From Candidatus Dependentiae bacterium (lineage in GTDB: Bacteria > Babelota > Babeliae > Babelales > Vermiphilaceae), in NCBI GenBank assembly GCA_040878395.1, contig JBBDMI010000011.1, positions 1-64,000 of the forward strand: DNA of 64,000 nt. Direction: 5' to 3'. The position numbers were made by a program, and so were the translations under genes. Position 1 is the first letter of the stretch. Each line of letters opens with the position of its first letter. The notes beneath the pieces are model-generated. The model saw only the letters and a program-made list of their open reading frames with translations. It was not told the origin of the DNA and did not search any database. Below are positions 35,479 to 45,328 of the stretch, one piece after another.

Positions 35479-36042
35479 TTATTTAGAATATAACTCTACG
35501 ATCAAATGCTCTTCAATCGGCACTTGAATATCTGAACGAACTGGAATGCGTAATACACGACCTTGTCGTTCTTTCTTCATCAACTCTAACCACTCGGGAA
35601 CTTTAACACCAATATTAAGTCGTTTATCAACAACTTGCTCTAAGAACTGTTTTTTCTCTAGAACATTGGGAGCCAATGAAACTACATCATTAACTGACAC
35701 CAAAAATGAAGGAGTATATACTTTTTTGTTGTTTACCAAAATGTGCCCATGAACAATTACTTGACGAGCTTGCGTACGACTTGTTGTTAATTTTAACTTA
35801 TATAAAACATTATCTAATCGTCGTTCAAGTAAGCTCAATAAGTTTTCACCTGGCGCCCCCTTGCTACGTACAGCTATGCCAAAAAAGCGTTTAAACTGCT
35901 TTTCTCGCATACCATACATATTTCTCACTTTTTGTTTTTCCTCAAGTTGTCTGCCATACTCTGACACCTTGCGGGCTCTTTTTTTAACTTCCTTTTTTTT
36001 ATCAGTGGTTGTTTTTGCACCGGGTCTTGTTCTCTTTTCCAT
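35479..36042 (-). CDS. rpsD: 30S ribosomal protein S4
   Basis: At 187 residues it is shorter than the usual 200-209; the N-terminal zinc-type segment is replaced by a basic Lys/Arg stretch. The S4 RNA-binding domain is clear (RRLDNVLYKLKL...ARQVIVHGHILVN, about 91-120). It lies between rpsK and rpoA. Confidence 0.96.
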   Translation of the reverse strand: MEKRTRPGAKTTTDKKKEVKKRARKVSEYGRQLEEKQKVRNMYGMREKQFKRFFGIAVRSKGAPGENLLSLLERRLDNVLYKLKLTTSRTQARQVIVHGHILVNNKKVYTPSFLVSVNDVVSLAPNVLEKKQFLEQVVDKRLNIGVKVPEWLELMKKERQGRVLRIPVRSDIQVPIEEHLIVELYSK

Positions 36043-36081
36043 GAATCTTTTAACCTACGTAAAACATTTTACAAAAAACTA

Positions 36082-36465
36082 TTATACACGACGTTTTTTT
36101 GGTGGCCTGCAACCATTATGTGGCAATGGAGTTACATCACGTAACACAGAAATGTGCAAGCCTGCACCTTGAAAAGCTCTCACAACAGATTCACGTCCGG
36201 ATCCAGGACCTTGTAAATTTATTTCGACGTTTTTAACGCCCATAGTTTGCATATCTTTTGCAAGCATATTGCCAATTTGACCTGCAGCAAAAGGCGTACC
36301 TTTACGCGCACCTTTAAAGCCTAATTTTCCTGAACTACCACGTAACAATACATCACCATCAGTAGTTGTAATCGCAACTAATGTATTATTAAATGTCGAT
36401 TTAACATGTGCAACTACTGAGTCAACATGTTTTTTTGATTTCTTTGATTTTTTTTTATATGCCAT
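36082..36465 (-). CDS. rpsK: 30S ribosomal protein S11
   Basis: The 127-residue protein has conserved HVKSTFNNTLVAITT near the N-terminus and the C-terminal DVTPLPHNGCRPPKKRRV. Its extended N-terminus is basic, as in many S11 proteins. Confidence 0.98.
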   Translation of the reverse strand: MAYKKKSKKSKKHVDSVVAHVKSTFNNTLVAITTTDGDVLLRGSSGKLGFKGARKGTPFAAGQIGNMLAKDMQTMGVKNVEINLQGPGSGRESVVRAFQGAGLHISVLRDVTPLPHNGCRPPKKRRV

Positions 36466-36493
36466 TGTACCTTAGTATCCTATGAAATAAGCA

Positions 36494-36883
36494 CTATTTT
36501 TTTGTAGCTTGACGTTTAAGAGCAACTTGTCCACCTTTACGTTTTGGTCCTTTGCGCGTGCGCGCATTTGTTTTAGTACGTTGACCACGTACAGGCAATC
36601 CACGTTTGTGACGTAAACCACGATATGAACCAATTTCTTGTAAACGTTTAATATCTAGGCGAATCTCTTTTCTTCGTTCACCTTCTGCGCGATGATTTAA
36701 TGTTATCTCTTTTTGAAGTATAGCAACTTCACCATCAGACAAATCTTTAACGCGCTTATCAGGATCAATTCCCGTCACTTTTAAAATATCTCTAGCTGAT
36801 TTAAGCCCTATGCCAAAAACATAAGTAAGGCCATACTCAACACGTTTACTTGCAGGTAAATTAACACCTTCTATTCTAGCCAT
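36494..36883 (-). CDS. rpsM: 30S ribosomal protein S13
   Basis: The 129-residue protein with [14 protein letters not shown] start and the conserved C-terminal [18 protein letters not shown] tail contacts the P-site tRNA and the subunit bridge. It is first in the alpha operon after rpmJ. Confidence 0.98.
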   Translation of the reverse strand: MARIEGVNLPASKRVEYGLTYVFGIGLKSARDILKVTGIDPDKRVKDLSDGEVAILQKEITLNHRAEGERRKEIRLDIKRLQEIGSYRGLRHKRGLPVRGQRTKTNARTRKGPKRKGGQVALKRQATKK

Positions 36884-36885
36884 AA

Positions 36886-37002
36886 TTACCCTTGTCGTTG
36901 TTTATGCTTTGGACTACGTTTGCATATTACACGAATAACGCCATTACGTTTTATAATACGGCATTCTTCGCACATTTTTTTAACTGAAGTTCGTACTTTC
37001 AT
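36886..37002 (-). CDS. rpmJ: 50S ribosomal protein L36
   Basis: The 38-residue protein reads [20 protein letters not shown] and ends HKQRQG. The zinc ligands Cys11, Cys14, Cys27 and His33 are all present. It lies between infA and rpsM. Confidence 0.97.
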   Translation of the reverse strand: MKVRTSVKKMCEECRIIKRNGVIRVICKRSPKHKQRQG

Positions 37003-37019
37003 GATTAACTTTCCGTAAA

Positions 37020-37259
37020 TTATATTTTATATCGCAATACAATTCTTCCACGCGTCAGATCATAAGGTGACAACTCTAAAGCAACCTTATCACCAGGTAA
37101 AATTTTGATGTAATGCATACGCATTTTACCCGAAACATGACCTAACACAATGTGTCCACCTTCTATCTCAACACGAAACATTGCATTTGGCAACGTTTCT
37201 TTCACAATACCATCAACGCGTATTACGTCTTCTTTTTTTTTCATATTTTTTTGTTTCAT
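37020..37259 (-). CDS. infA: Translation initiation factor IF-1
   Basis: The 79-residue OB-fold protein has the core motifs [14 protein letters not shown] and [19 protein letters not shown]. The N-terminus has an extra MKQKN before the usual [11 protein letters not shown]; the second Met (37244) is an alternative start. Confidence 0.97.
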   Translation of the reverse strand: MKQKNMKKKEDVIRVDGIVKETLPNAMFRVEIEGGHIVLGHVSGKMRMHYIKILPGDKVALELSPYDLTRGRIVLRYKI

Positions 37260-37265
37260 ACAATT

Positions 37266-38024
37266 TTACCTATGCACAGAATTACGAGTTATAATTTTTG
37301 GTCCTCTATCGGTAATAACAACTGTATCTTCTACATGAGCAGCTAAACTACCGTCTTGAGTAGATACAGTCCAACCATCTTGAGTAATACAGACAGTATA
37401 ATCACCTTGAGTGATCATTGGTTCAATTGCAAAAGCCATTCCAGATCGCAAAATAGGTCCTTTTCCCGATGCACCATAATTCAATACTTCCGGATCCTCA
37501 TGCATCTGTTTTCCAATACCATGCCCTGCAAAATCCCTTACAACACCAAAACCTGCTTTTTCAACAACCTGTTGAATCGCAGCTGATATATCACTAAGTC
37601 GGTTTCCGGGTACAGCTTTTGCAATACCTGCATTTAACGACTGCTCTGCAACTTTTGCCAACTGTTTTGCCTCTTGCGATACTTCACCAATAAAAAATGG
37701 ACGGGCCATATCGGCACAGTAGCCTTTATAAGAAGCACAAACATCTACCTTTACAAAGTCACCATCTTTTAATGCTCTTTGTGAAGGGACACCATGTACA
37801 ACTTCATCATTTACTGAAATACAACTTACATGAGCATAACCCATATAACCTTTCATGCGTGAAAGCAAACCTCTTTTTTTTAATTCGCTTTCAATCCATG
37901 CATCAATATCAGCCGTTGTAATTCCAACATCGATGATTGATTTAAGGTTGTCAAACATACCAGATAATAAAGTTCCCGCTTCTTCCATTTTTTTAATGGA
38001 AGATTTATTTTTTATAACTATCAT
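37266..38024 (-). CDS. map: Methionine aminopeptidase type I
   Basis: The 252-residue enzyme removes initiator Met. The five metal ligands are present in DVCASYKGYCADMARPF (two Asp), GHGIGKQMHED (His), AIEPM (Glu) and HVEDTVVI (Glu). It overlaps adk by 4 bases and ends 6 bases before infA. Confidence 0.98.
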   Translation of the reverse strand: MIVIKNKSSIKKMEEAGTLLSGMFDNLKSIIDVGITTADIDAWIESELKKRGLLSRMKGYMGYAHVSCISVNDEVVHGVPSQRALKDGDFVKVDVCASYKGYCADMARPFFIGEVSQEAKQLAKVAEQSLNAGIAKAVPGNRLSDISAAIQQVVEKAGFGVVRDFAGHGIGKQMHEDPEVLNYGASGKGPILRSGMAFAIEPMITQGDYTVCITQDGWTVSTQDGSLAAHVEDTVVITDRGPKIITRNSVHR

Positions 38025-38710
38025 TCTTTTGCATCAGCAACTGTATTTTTAAACGTATCAAATATTTCATTAAGAGGGCGATCCACATCAACCTCAATCA
38101 GTTCATTTTTAGCTTGTAAACAATCAAGCATATCTTTTTCAAAATCACGGTACACCTTTAATCGATTCATAACAGTATCTCGACTGTCATCATCTCTACG
38201 ACCTAAAGGCATTTCACAAATGTCACACCGCATCTCTTTTTTAGGAAGAAGCCCAGATTGAGAACAACCTGAATACACTGTTTGACATTGCTTATTCTGA
38301 CAAATATATCTATTACAAATACGATTGATCGCTATCTCATCCGAAATGAGAAAACGAACAACATTTATTTTCAATGAACCATATTTATTTCGTATAAGTG
38401 AAAATAAACTTTTCGCTTGAATAATATTTCTAGGAAATCCATCCAAGATAAGTGACTTTTCCGTTTTAATCGTTTGACTAAGCCATTCATCAACCATATC
38501 AGTAATGAGCTCATCAGATATAAGTTTACCAGATTTTATCGTAAAATCTATCTGTTTGCCTATATGAGTGTCTTCAGCAATATGCTTGCGGCATAAGTTA
38601 CCGGTAGAAAGCTGCGTCCATCCAAACTGCTCAATACACAATTTAGATAAAGAACCCTTGCCTGCACCTGGTGGACCAATAAAAATATATGCCTCTTGCT
38701 TATTTATCAC
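38021..38710 (-). CDS. adk: Adenylate kinase with zinc-type lid
   Basis: The 229-residue enzyme makes ADP from ATP and AMP. It has P-loop GPPGAGKGS (about 13-21), the AMP-site LSTGNLCR, and a LID with four Cys in the pattern CQNKQC...CDIC (about 138-170) that would hold a structural zinc. The N-terminal MINKQEA extension is short. It overlaps secY and map by 4 bases each. Confidence 0.95.
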   Translation of the reverse strand: MINKQEAYIFIGPPGAGKGSLSKLCIEQFGWTQLSTGNLCRKHIAEDTHIGKQIDFTIKSGKLISDELITDMVDEWLSQTIKTEKSLILDGFPRNIIQAKSLFSLIRNKYGSLKINVVRFLISDEIAINRICNRYICQNKQCQTVYSGCSQSGLLPKKEMRCDICEMPLGRRDDDSRDTVMNRLKVYRDFEKDMLDCLQAKNELIEVDVDRPLNEIFDTFKNTVADAKE

Positions 38711-40020
38711 CTTCCACCCCTGCTTTTAAATCGGCCTGAAGTCAAAAGTCCTTCATACCGATGCTCAATCAAGTAAGACTCAATTTGAGCAGCAGTTTCA
38801 AGTGCAACACCAACAACGATGAGCAATGCAGTACCACCTAAAAAGAAAGGCATATCAATAAAAATATTCAACAAGTTAGGCAATAAAGCTAAAATCGCTA
38901 AATAAACAGCACCAGCTAAACCTATACGAGTCAAAATAAAATTAAAGTAATCAGCAGTTCGTCTTCCCGGACGAATACCAGGAATAAAGCCACCTTGCTT
39001 CTTAATGTTTTGAGCCAGTTCTTCCGGATTAAACACCAAGGCAGTATAAAAGAAAGAAAAGAATATAATACACGCAAACTGTAAGACATTATAAACAACG
39101 CCACCACGCATAATATATTCTGTTATATCTTTAAAAAATTCAAAACGTGATGCTAGCATGGATGATAAAAACGTAGGAATGTTCAATACCGCACCCGCAA
39201 AAATAACCGGCATAACACCTGCCGTATTTATTTTAAACGGAATATAAGTACTTTGACCACCATATACACGATTGCCTACAATGCGTCGTGAATACTGTAC
39301 AGGAATTTTTCGCTCACCTTTTTCAAGATAAACAATACAGGCAGTTACCGCTATAAATACAGCTAAAATAACTAATGCCATCATCCAATCCATAAGCCCT
39401 TGCTGTACTAACGTAATCACCCGAATTACATAATCAGGGAAATTTGCGATAATACCCGCAAAAATAATCATAGAGCTTCCATTTCCAATACCAAACAGAG
39501 TAATCTGCTCTCCGAGCCACATTACAAACATCGCACCAACAACTGTTGATAAAATAAAGATGAGTCTAAATGTCCAACCGGGATTTAAGACCAATCCTTG
39601 ACGCTCTAAGATAAAAATAAAACCGAAACTTTGCATAAATGCAACACCAAGCGCTAAATAACGCGTGTACTGATTTATGATTTTTCGGCCATATTCACCT
39701 TCTTTAAGCAACTGCTCTAATGTCGGTATCGTCATGCCCAACATTTGCATCATAATTGATGCAGTAATATAAGGACTAATACCAAGTGCAAAAATTGTAC
39801 AGGTACGTAAATTACCACCAGAAAAAAGATCTAAATAGCCAAATAAGCCCCCTAACCCTGTTTGTTGCGTCATAAGCTGACTTAAAGCTTCTAAATTAAT
39901 GCCGACAACTGGTATATGACCACCGAATCGATAAATAATTAAAACACCTAGGGTAAATAAAACCTTTTTTCGTAGCTCTGGAATATTAAAAATATTGAGC
40001 AAGTTTTTTAAGAGTACCAC
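38707..40020 (-). CDS. secY: Protein translocase subunit SecY
   Basis: The 437-residue channel protein has ten membrane helices, an N-terminal LLNIFNIPELRKKVLF segment, the plug and pore region (FGYLDLFSGGNL), and the GIRPGRRTADYF loop (about 345). It sits between rplO and adk as in other bacteria. secE and secG are outside the window. Confidence 0.98.
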   Translation of the reverse strand: MVLLKNLLNIFNIPELRKKVLFTLGVLIIYRFGGHIPVVGINLEALSQLMTQQTGLGGLFGYLDLFSGGNLRTCTIFALGISPYITASIMMQMLGMTIPTLEQLLKEGEYGRKIINQYTRYLALGVAFMQSFGFIFILERQGLVLNPGWTFRLIFILSTVVGAMFVMWLGEQITLFGIGNGSSMIIFAGIIANFPDYVIRVITLVQQGLMDWMMALVILAVFIAVTACIVYLEKGERKIPVQYSRRIVGNRVYGGQSTYIPFKINTAGVMPVIFAGAVLNIPTFLSSMLASRFEFFKDITEYIMRGGVVYNVLQFACIIFFSFFYTALVFNPEELAQNIKKQGGFIPGIRPGRRTADYFNFILTRIGLAGAVYLAILALLPNLLNIFIDMPFFLGGTALLIVVGVALETAAQIESYLIEHRYEGLLTSGRFKSRGGR

Positions 40021-40024
40021 GACG

Positions 40025-40477
40025 TTACTTCTCCTCAGTTAGGCGAGCCTCTCCACCAATATCACTTAATGCTTTTTGAGCCCCTTTACTAAAAGCATCT
40101 GCATGAATAATCATTTTTTTTATAGCATGATTACCCAATACTTTTATTTTAAAAGGACCTTTACTTTTTCTTGGCTTAATTACTTTTTTTTCAATTAATG
40201 CTTCTTTAGTAACTATTACGCCTTCATCAAATAGATCTGTTACACGTTCAATATCAACTGTATATTGTTCATATTGAAACTGAACATTACTAAACCCGCG
40301 TTTAGGCAATCTGCGATGTAAAGGCATTTGGCCACCTTCAAATGATGCTTTTACGCTACCCCCTGAACGCGCTTTTTGTCCTTTATGGCCTTTACCAGAT
40401 GTCCCACCACGGCCCCCACCGCGACCAATACGTTTTCTTTTTTTTACTAATGGTTGTAAAGTATGCAACTGATCCAT
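40025..40477 (-). CDS. rplO: 50S ribosomal protein L15
   Basis: The 150-residue protein has a Gly-rich N-terminus (RIGRGGGRGGTSGKGHKGQ, about 17-35). It directly follows rpsE with a 1-base gap; the usual rpmD between them is missing. Confidence 0.97.
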   Translation of the reverse strand: MDQLHTLQPLVKKRKRIGRGGGRGGTSGKGHKGQKARSGGSVKASFEGGQMPLHRRLPKRGFSNVQFQYEQYTVDIERVTDLFDEGVIVTKEALIEKKVIKPRKSKGPFKIKVLGNHAIKKMIIHADAFSKGAQKALSDIGGEARLTEEK

Positions 40478-40478
40478 A

Positions 40479-40973
40479 TTATGCTCCTATCTCAGTAGTG
40501 CTGCGCAATCTTGCCAAATGTTCTGCAGAACGCAATTTTGCAAGTGCATTCAATGTCGCTTTGACAACATTTTGACGATTAGATGAACCAATAGATTTTG
40601 CTAAAATATCTTTTATACCCAAGGCTTCCATAACAGAACGAACTGCACCACCGGCAATAACACCGGTACCTTTTGATGCTGATCTAATTACAACCTTGCT
40701 TGCTCCATGCTTTCCGATAACAGGATAAGGAATTGTTGCTCCACGCAATGGAACAGCTATCAGATTCTTTCTTGCTCTGTTAGTTGCTTTTGCTATTGCT
40801 TGTGAAACTTCCTTACTTTTACCTAAGCCAATACCCACGTTTCCTTTTTGATTACCGGATACTACCAATGCAGAAAATGAAAACCTTTTTCCACCTTTAG
40901 TTACTTTAGTAACACGACGTACATTGATAACAAAATCGGTAAATCCACTGTCTTTATGATCTCTTTCAGCCAT
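40479..40973 (-). CDS. rpsE: 30S ribosomal protein S5
   Basis: The 164-residue protein has the S5 N-terminal KGGKRFSFSALVV and GLGKSKEVSQAI loop, and the C-terminal domain with GIKDILAKSIGSSN. It functions in decoding accuracy. Confidence 0.98.
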   Translation of the reverse strand: MAERDHKDSGFTDFVINVRRVTKVTKGGKRFSFSALVVSGNQKGNVGIGLGKSKEVSQAIAKATNRARKNLIAVPLRGATIPYPVIGKHGASKVVIRSASKGTGVIAGGAVRSVMEALGIKDILAKSIGSSNRQNVVKATLNALAKLRSAEHLARLRSTTEIGA

Positions 40974-40996
40974 TACGTTTTACCTTGTCCTACGAA

Positions 40997-41347
40997 CTAT
41001 ATTTTCAATCCACCTTCACGCAAACCTTCAGCCAAAGCTTTCACTCTTCCGTGATATAAAAAAGAACCTCTGTCAAATTTAGCAGCTTCAACGCCTTTTT
41101 CTTTTGCGCGCTTTGCCAATTCTAATCCAACTGCTTGAGCTTGAGCTTTTTTATCACCCTTAGCTTTAAGTTCTAATGATGAACAACTAACAATTGTCTT
41201 ATGCCCTAAATCATCAATGAGCTGAGCATAAATATTTGTTAAACTACGAAAAACAGACACACGCGGCAATGAGCTACCTTTTAAAGTAGATCGCACACGA
41301 TACGCTCTTCGACTTTTCTTCTGATTATTTTTTCGTATTAGTGACAC
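40997..41347 (-). CDS. rplR: 50S ribosomal protein L18
   Basis: The 116-residue 5S-rRNA-binding protein has LPRVSVFRSLTNIYAQLIDD and the FDRGSFLYHGRVKALAEGLR end typical of L18. Confidence 0.97.
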   Translation of the reverse strand: MSLIRKNNQKKSRRAYRVRSTLKGSSLPRVSVFRSLTNIYAQLIDDLGHKTIVSCSSLELKAKGDKKAQAQAVGLELAKRAKEKGVEAAKFDRGSFLYHGRVKALAEGLREGGLKI

Positions 41348-41367
41348 TTAATAATCCCTAATTAAAA

Positions 41368-41913
41368 TTATGCTTTTGTTTTACCAGCTTTTTGAATAAC
41401 TCTGTCAGTTGATAGCCTGATACCAGTTTGTTTATAAGGTTCAGTTTTTTTAAGTGCTTTAACCAAACTGCAAACTTGACCTAATTTTTGTTTGTCAAAT
41501 GAACTAAAAGTCAATTTTTGACCGGTCTTATCAACCTGCAAACTTACTTCCTTAGGCAAACTAAAATCTATTTTATGACTATAACCCAAAGTAAAAGTAA
41601 TTTTAGATCCAGATAACACAGCTTTATAACCAAGACCTTTAATAATAACTTCTTTAGTAAAACCTGTATCGGAACCAACAATAGCATTAGACAACAATGC
41701 TCTATGCATTCCCCAAATACGATTAAAGTCTCGAGTTTTTTTTTGATCTTCCCCTGGTTTCAACCAAAGTCGACCATCTGTAACTTCAATTTTCATATTT
41801 TCAGGAAGCTCATATACGCCAGAACTTTGTTTACCCTTGTAATGAACTGAGTTGCCTTTAATATCTACTGAAACATTATTCAAATTTATAGGCATTCTGC
41901 CGATTTTTGACAT
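41368..41913 (-). CDS. rplF: 50S ribosomal protein L6
   Basis: The start at 41913 gives MSKIGRMPI, the family N-terminus, with 181 residues; an upstream frame to 41955 overlaps rpsH by 32 bases without similarity. The C-terminal GIRLSTDRVIQKAGK is a diverged version of the usual KGIRY motif. Confidence 0.96.
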   Translation of the reverse strand: MSKIGRMPINLNNVSVDIKGNSVHYKGKQSSGVYELPENMKIEVTDGRLWLKPGEDQKKTRDFNRIWGMHRALLSNAIVGSDTGFTKEVIIKGLGYKAVLSGSKITFTLGYSHKIDFSLPKEVSLQVDKTGQKLTFSSFDKQKLGQVCSLVKALKKTEPYKQTGIRLSTDRVIQKAGKTKA

Positions 41914-41923
41914 ATGGACACCC

Positions 41924-42319
41924 TTACCAAACAGTACAAATGACTTCACCACCAACGCTTAGCTCTTTCGCTTTACGATTAGTCATGATGCCTTTATTTG
42001 TGGTTAATATCGAAACACCAAGCCCACCAATAACCGGCTTAACTTTTTTATGCCCGGCATATTTTCTTAAACTTGGTTTACTTATACGTGTAATTTCATG
42101 TATAACCGATTCACCATCAACATATTTAAGAAATATTTTAATATTTTTTCTTGTATCTTCTGCAGATTGCTCAGCAAAATCACGAATAAAACCTTCATTT
42201 TTCAAAATTTGAACAATTGAACTGTTCATTTTTGAATGAGGAACAATTACAAACGGCTTTGAAGCCATAATGCCATTGCGAATGATGGTCAATAAATTAC
42301 CGATAACATCAATCGACAT
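41924..42319 (-). CDS. rpsH: 30S ribosomal protein S8
   Basis: The 131-residue protein starts MSIDVIGNLLTIIRNG. The C-terminal GVSILTTNKGIMTNRKAKE is the conserved rRNA-binding end. Confidence 0.97.
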   Translation of the reverse strand: MSIDVIGNLLTIIRNGIMASKPFVIVPHSKMNSSIVQILKNEGFIRDFAEQSAEDTRKNIKIFLKYVDGESVIHEITRISKPSLRKYAGHKKVKPVIGGLGVSILTTNKGIMTNRKAKELSVGGEVICTVW

Positions 42320-42347
42320 ATAAATTCCTTTCTATATAGCTTGGCAT

Positions 42348-42533
42348 TTACCAGCTAACTTTTTTAACGCCAGGAAGCAAACCATCCAACGCATTTTTTC
42401 TAAAACACATACGACACATTTTAAACATGCGCATATAACCGCGCGGTCTGCCACACAATTGGCAACGATTTCTTTTTCTGGCTGAAAACTTCGGTGTTTT
42501 ATTAGCCTTTTCAATAAGAGCCTTCCTGGCCAT
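42348..42533 (-). CDS. rpsN: 30S ribosomal protein S14, zinc-binding (type Z)
   Basis: The 61-residue protein is the short form of S14. Cys pairs CQLC and CRMC (about 24-43) form the zinc site, so this is the C+ paralog. AGAGGT precedes the start. Confidence 0.96.
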   Translation of the reverse strand: MARKALIEKANKTPKFSARKRNRCQLCGRPRGYMRMFKMCRMCFRKNALDGLLPGVKKVSW

Positions 42534-42560
42534 ATCGCTATACCTCTTTCTTTAACTTAT

Positions 42561-43106
42561 TTAGCTTTTACTAAATGGCATGTTAAAAGATTTTAACAAT
42601 TCAAAACCAAAATCATCATTTACTGTAGATGTCACAAAGGTAATATTTAAACCATGCGATTTATCAGTAAGGTCATGATGAACTTCAGGAAAGATTGCCC
42701 AGTCTTTAATGCCAAGATTGTAATTACCACGACGATCCATCTTTCGTGGTACACCTTGGAAATCGCGAACTTTTGGCAACGCCATATTTATTAATCTATC
42801 TAAAAACTCATACATATTTTGGCCACGCAAGGTAACTTTCACACCTATTGGCATCCCTTCACGCAACTTAAAACCGGCTATCGATTTTTTTGCTTTAGTG
42901 CGGACTGGCTTTTGACCTGTAATGAGATTTAAAACATCAGTAATCAGATTCAAAGATTTCGAATCTGAAACAGCATCTTTTGCCCCAATGTTTACAACTA
43001 TTTTTTCCAACTTTGGAACTTCCATTACATTCTTTAACTTAAATTTTTCTTTTAATTGAGAAACTATTTTTTCTTTGTATAGTTCCTCTAATCGAGCCTT
43101 GGCCAT
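42561..43106 (-). CDS. rplE: 50S ribosomal protein L5
   Basis: The 181-residue 5S-rRNA protein has [20 protein letters not shown] and RRGNYNLGI. Confidence 0.98.
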   Translation of the reverse strand: MAKARLEELYKEKIVSQLKEKFKLKNVMEVPKLEKIVVNIGAKDAVSDSKSLNLITDVLNLITGQKPVRTKAKKSIAGFKLREGMPIGVKVTLRGQNMYEFLDRLINMALPKVRDFQGVPRKMDRRGNYNLGIKDWAIFPEVHHDLTDKSHGLNITFVTSTVNDDFGFELLKSFNMPFSKS

Positions 43107-43140
43107 AATTTTGGATCCTAAATACCATTAAGCTGATGAA

Positions 43141-43368
43141 TTATTCCTTGACCGGCATGACATTAGAAATATCAATATACCGTTCTTCTTTCTTAATACC
43201 TGGTATGTCACCTTGTTTACGTGCCTTCACATGGCGCGTTACCACAGCAACATCTTTAACCATAACTTTACCTTTTTTTGGTAAAATTGCAATTACTGAA
43301 CCCGTCTTACCTTTGTCTTTACCGGTTAAGACGTAAACAGAGTCGCCTTTTTTAATGCGTGAATTCAT
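43141..43368 (-). CDS. rplX: 50S ribosomal protein L24, short form
   Basis: At 75 residues it lacks much of the C-terminal part seen in E. coli L24 (104 residues). The KOW motif at the start is intact (IKKGDSVYVLTGKDKGKTG). It lies between rplE and rplN. Confidence 0.93.
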   Translation of the reverse strand: MNSRIKKGDSVYVLTGKDKGKTGSVIAILPKKGKVMVKDVAVVTRHVKARKQGDIPGIKKEERYIDISNVMPVKE

Positions 43369-43378
43369 AAAAAATTCC

Positions 43379-43744
43379 TTATACCACTTCAGGCGCTAAT
43401 GAAATAATCTTATTATATCCTTTAGCACGTAATTCACGTGCAATAGGACCGAATATACGGGTCGCAACAGGTTCTTTTTCTTTCACAATAACTGCAGCAT
43501 TATCCCCAAAACGAATATAGCTACCATCATCACGACGACATTCTTTACGAGTACGAACGATAACTGCTGTTACCAATTCACTTTTCTTAACAGTGCCACC
43601 TGGAATCGCTTTTTTTACCGTACATTTAACTGTATCACCCAATGAAGCAAATCGTTTACGAGTACTTCCAATAATATGAATTACTTGTAAAGCTTTTGCT
43701 CCTGAGTTATCGGCAACTTCCAAGTATGATTCTTTTTGAACCAT
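43379..43744 (-). CDS. rplN: 50S ribosomal protein L14
   Basis: The 121-residue protein has [32 protein letters not shown] and [13 protein letters not shown]; it is the first gene of the spc operon. Confidence 0.98.
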   Translation of the reverse strand: MVQKESYLEVADNSGAKALQVIHIIGSTRKRFASLGDTVKCTVKKAIPGGTVKKSELVTAVIVRTRKECRRDDGSYIRFGDNAAVIVKEKEPVATRIFGPIARELRAKGYNKIISLAPEVV

Positions 43745-43781
43745 TTTATTTTACCTTTTACTTATGGAAATCCGACACATA

Positions 43782-44039
43782 TTAAGCATCGCTTAAAATA
43801 CGTGAAAGATACATATACTTAGTTTTTGAAACAGGCCGGCCTTCATAAAATTCAACCTTGTCACCTAGCTTAGCCTGTTTACCTTCATCATGAACTTTAT
43901 ACTTTTTCGATGAACGCATGATCTTATGAAAGCGTGGATCTTTATAAGTCCTGACTACTTGCACAACAACTGTTTTGTCCATTTTATCTGAAACAACTTC
44001 CCCTATATAGGGTTGTTTCTTTTTCACTTGTTCAGCCAT
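43782..44039 (-). CDS. rpsQ: 30S ribosomal protein S17
   Basis: The 85-residue OB-fold protein has IGEVVSDKMDKTVVVQV and KIMRSSKKYKVHDE. Its ATG overlaps the rpmC stop by 1 base. Confidence 0.97.
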   Translation of the reverse strand: MAEQVKKKQPYIGEVVSDKMDKTVVVQVVRTYKDPRFHKIMRSSKKYKVHDEGKQAKLGDKVEFYEGRPVSKTKYMYLSRILSDA

Positions 44040-44248
44040 TAGTTACCTTTTTGCTGTTTGTTACGTAAAAAGGTTAAAATTCGAGCTACATCTCTACGTA
44101 ATTTTTTAAACAAAGAGTAGTCTTTAATGTGAGCAGTTGAAGCATTTAATCTTAAACTAAAAAGCTCGCGTCGAATTCCTTCGAGCTTATCTTGTAACTC
44201 AACTGCACCCATATGCTCTAACTCTTGCTTGAACTTATCAACTTTCAT
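44039..44248 (-). CDS. rpmC: 50S ribosomal protein L29
   Basis: The start at 44248 (MKVDKFKQELEHM) gives 69 residues; it overlaps rplP by 11 bases, which implies coupled translation. It has the L29 two-helix pattern with RRELFSLRLNAS and KLRRDVARILTFLR. Confidence 0.93.
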   Translation of the reverse strand: MKVDKFKQELEHMGAVELQDKLEGIRRELFSLRLNASTAHIKDYSLFKKLRRDVARILTFLRNKQQKGN

Positions 44249-44654
44249 GGAAATCACTCTTTTTAACAAATCGCGTTTTCATTGGTATTTTATAAGAAGC
44301 TTGTTTTAAAACCAAACGTGCTTCTTGTTCACCTAAACCCGAGATTTCACAAATTATTCGTTCGCGCTTTACCACAGAAACCCATCTGTCAACAGGCCCC
44401 TTACCCTTACCCATTCGAGTTTCAGCAGGTTTTTTCGTAACCGGCTTATCTGGAAACACTCGTAAGAATAACTTCCCAACTTTTTTTAATTTTCTTGACA
44501 TAGATACACGCACAGCTTCAATTTGCTGTGCAGATAGCCATCCCGGCTCAACAGCTTGTAAACCATATTCGCCAAATGCAATCGAACGTGCGCCTTTTGA
44601 GCGTCCCTTCATGGTGCCTCGTTGCACTTTTCTAAACTTTGTTTTTTTCGGCAT
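44238..44654 (-). CDS. rplP: 50S ribosomal protein L16
   Basis: The start is set at MPKKTKFRKVQ (44654), one codon after another Met. The 138-residue protein has SIAFGEYGLQAVEPGWL and KPAETRMGKGKGP, which line the peptidyl-transferase side. Confidence 0.97.
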   Translation of the reverse strand: MPKKTKFRKVQRGTMKGRSKGARSIAFGEYGLQAVEPGWLSAQQIEAVRVSMSRKLKKVGKLFLRVFPDKPVTKKPAETRMGKGKGPVDRWVSVVKRERIICEISGLGEQEARLVLKQASYKIPMKTRFVKKSDFHES

Positions 44655-44690
44655 TAACATGTTTAAAATCTTTCATTCTAAATATCACAT

Positions 44691-45326
44691 TTATGCGTGT
44701 TTATATTCGCCTCTACAGATCCAAACCTTAACACCAATAATACCATATGTTGTCATCGCTTCTTCAAAGCCATAATCAATATCGGCACGTAATGTGTGTA
44801 AAGGAACTGATCCAACACGCGTCCATTCAGTTCGAGCAATCTCAGCACCATTCAAACGACCGGCAACACAAATCTTAATTCCTTGTGCTCCCGCACGCAT
44901 ACTCGATGCTGCAGCTCTTTTCATAACTTTTTTATAACTAGCACGTCGTTCAATTTGATCGGCAATCGCACGTGCTACCAACCTTGCATCCAACTCAGGA
45001 GTTTTGATTTCTTGCACTGAAATTTCAACATTGCCTTTATTAAGCAAACTGTTCAATTTAGTGCGCAATGAATCAATTTCCTGCCCTTTTTTTCCGATAA
45101 CAGAACCGGGGCGAGCTGAATGGATAATAACTTTAATGTTATCACCAGCTTTTTCAATTTCAATCTTTGCTACTTCAGCTTTGCTAAGAGCGTCCTTCAC
45201 AAAACGGCGTATTTTAATATCCTCTAAGGCCTTATCGCCATAATCTTTTTTTTTGGCAAACCAACGAGAATCCCAATCAAGATAGACGCCTAATCTATAT
45301 CCTAATGGATGAACCTTTTGTCCCAC
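44691..45326 (-). CDS. rpsC: 30S ribosomal protein S3
   Basis: The 211-residue protein has an N-terminal GQKVHPLGYRLGV, the KH domain GxxG as RPGSVIGKKGQEIDSL (about 72-87), and GIKVWICRGEY at the C-terminus. Confidence 0.98.
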   Translation of the reverse strand: MGQKVHPLGYRLGVYLDWDSRWFAKKKDYGDKALEDIKIRRFVKDALSKAEVAKIEIEKAGDNIKVIIHSARPGSVIGKKGQEIDSLRTKLNSLLNKGNVEISVQEIKTPELDARLVARAIADQIERRASYKKVMKRAAASSMRAGAQGIKICVAGRLNGAEIARTEWTRVGSVPLHTLRADIDYGFEEAMTTYGIIGVKVWICRGEYKHA

Positions 45327-45328
45327 AG

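Noticed and set aside
40479-40575. Possible rpmD hidden at the rpsE-rplO junction
   Set aside because: The genes are one base apart and no L30-like frame overlaps either end.
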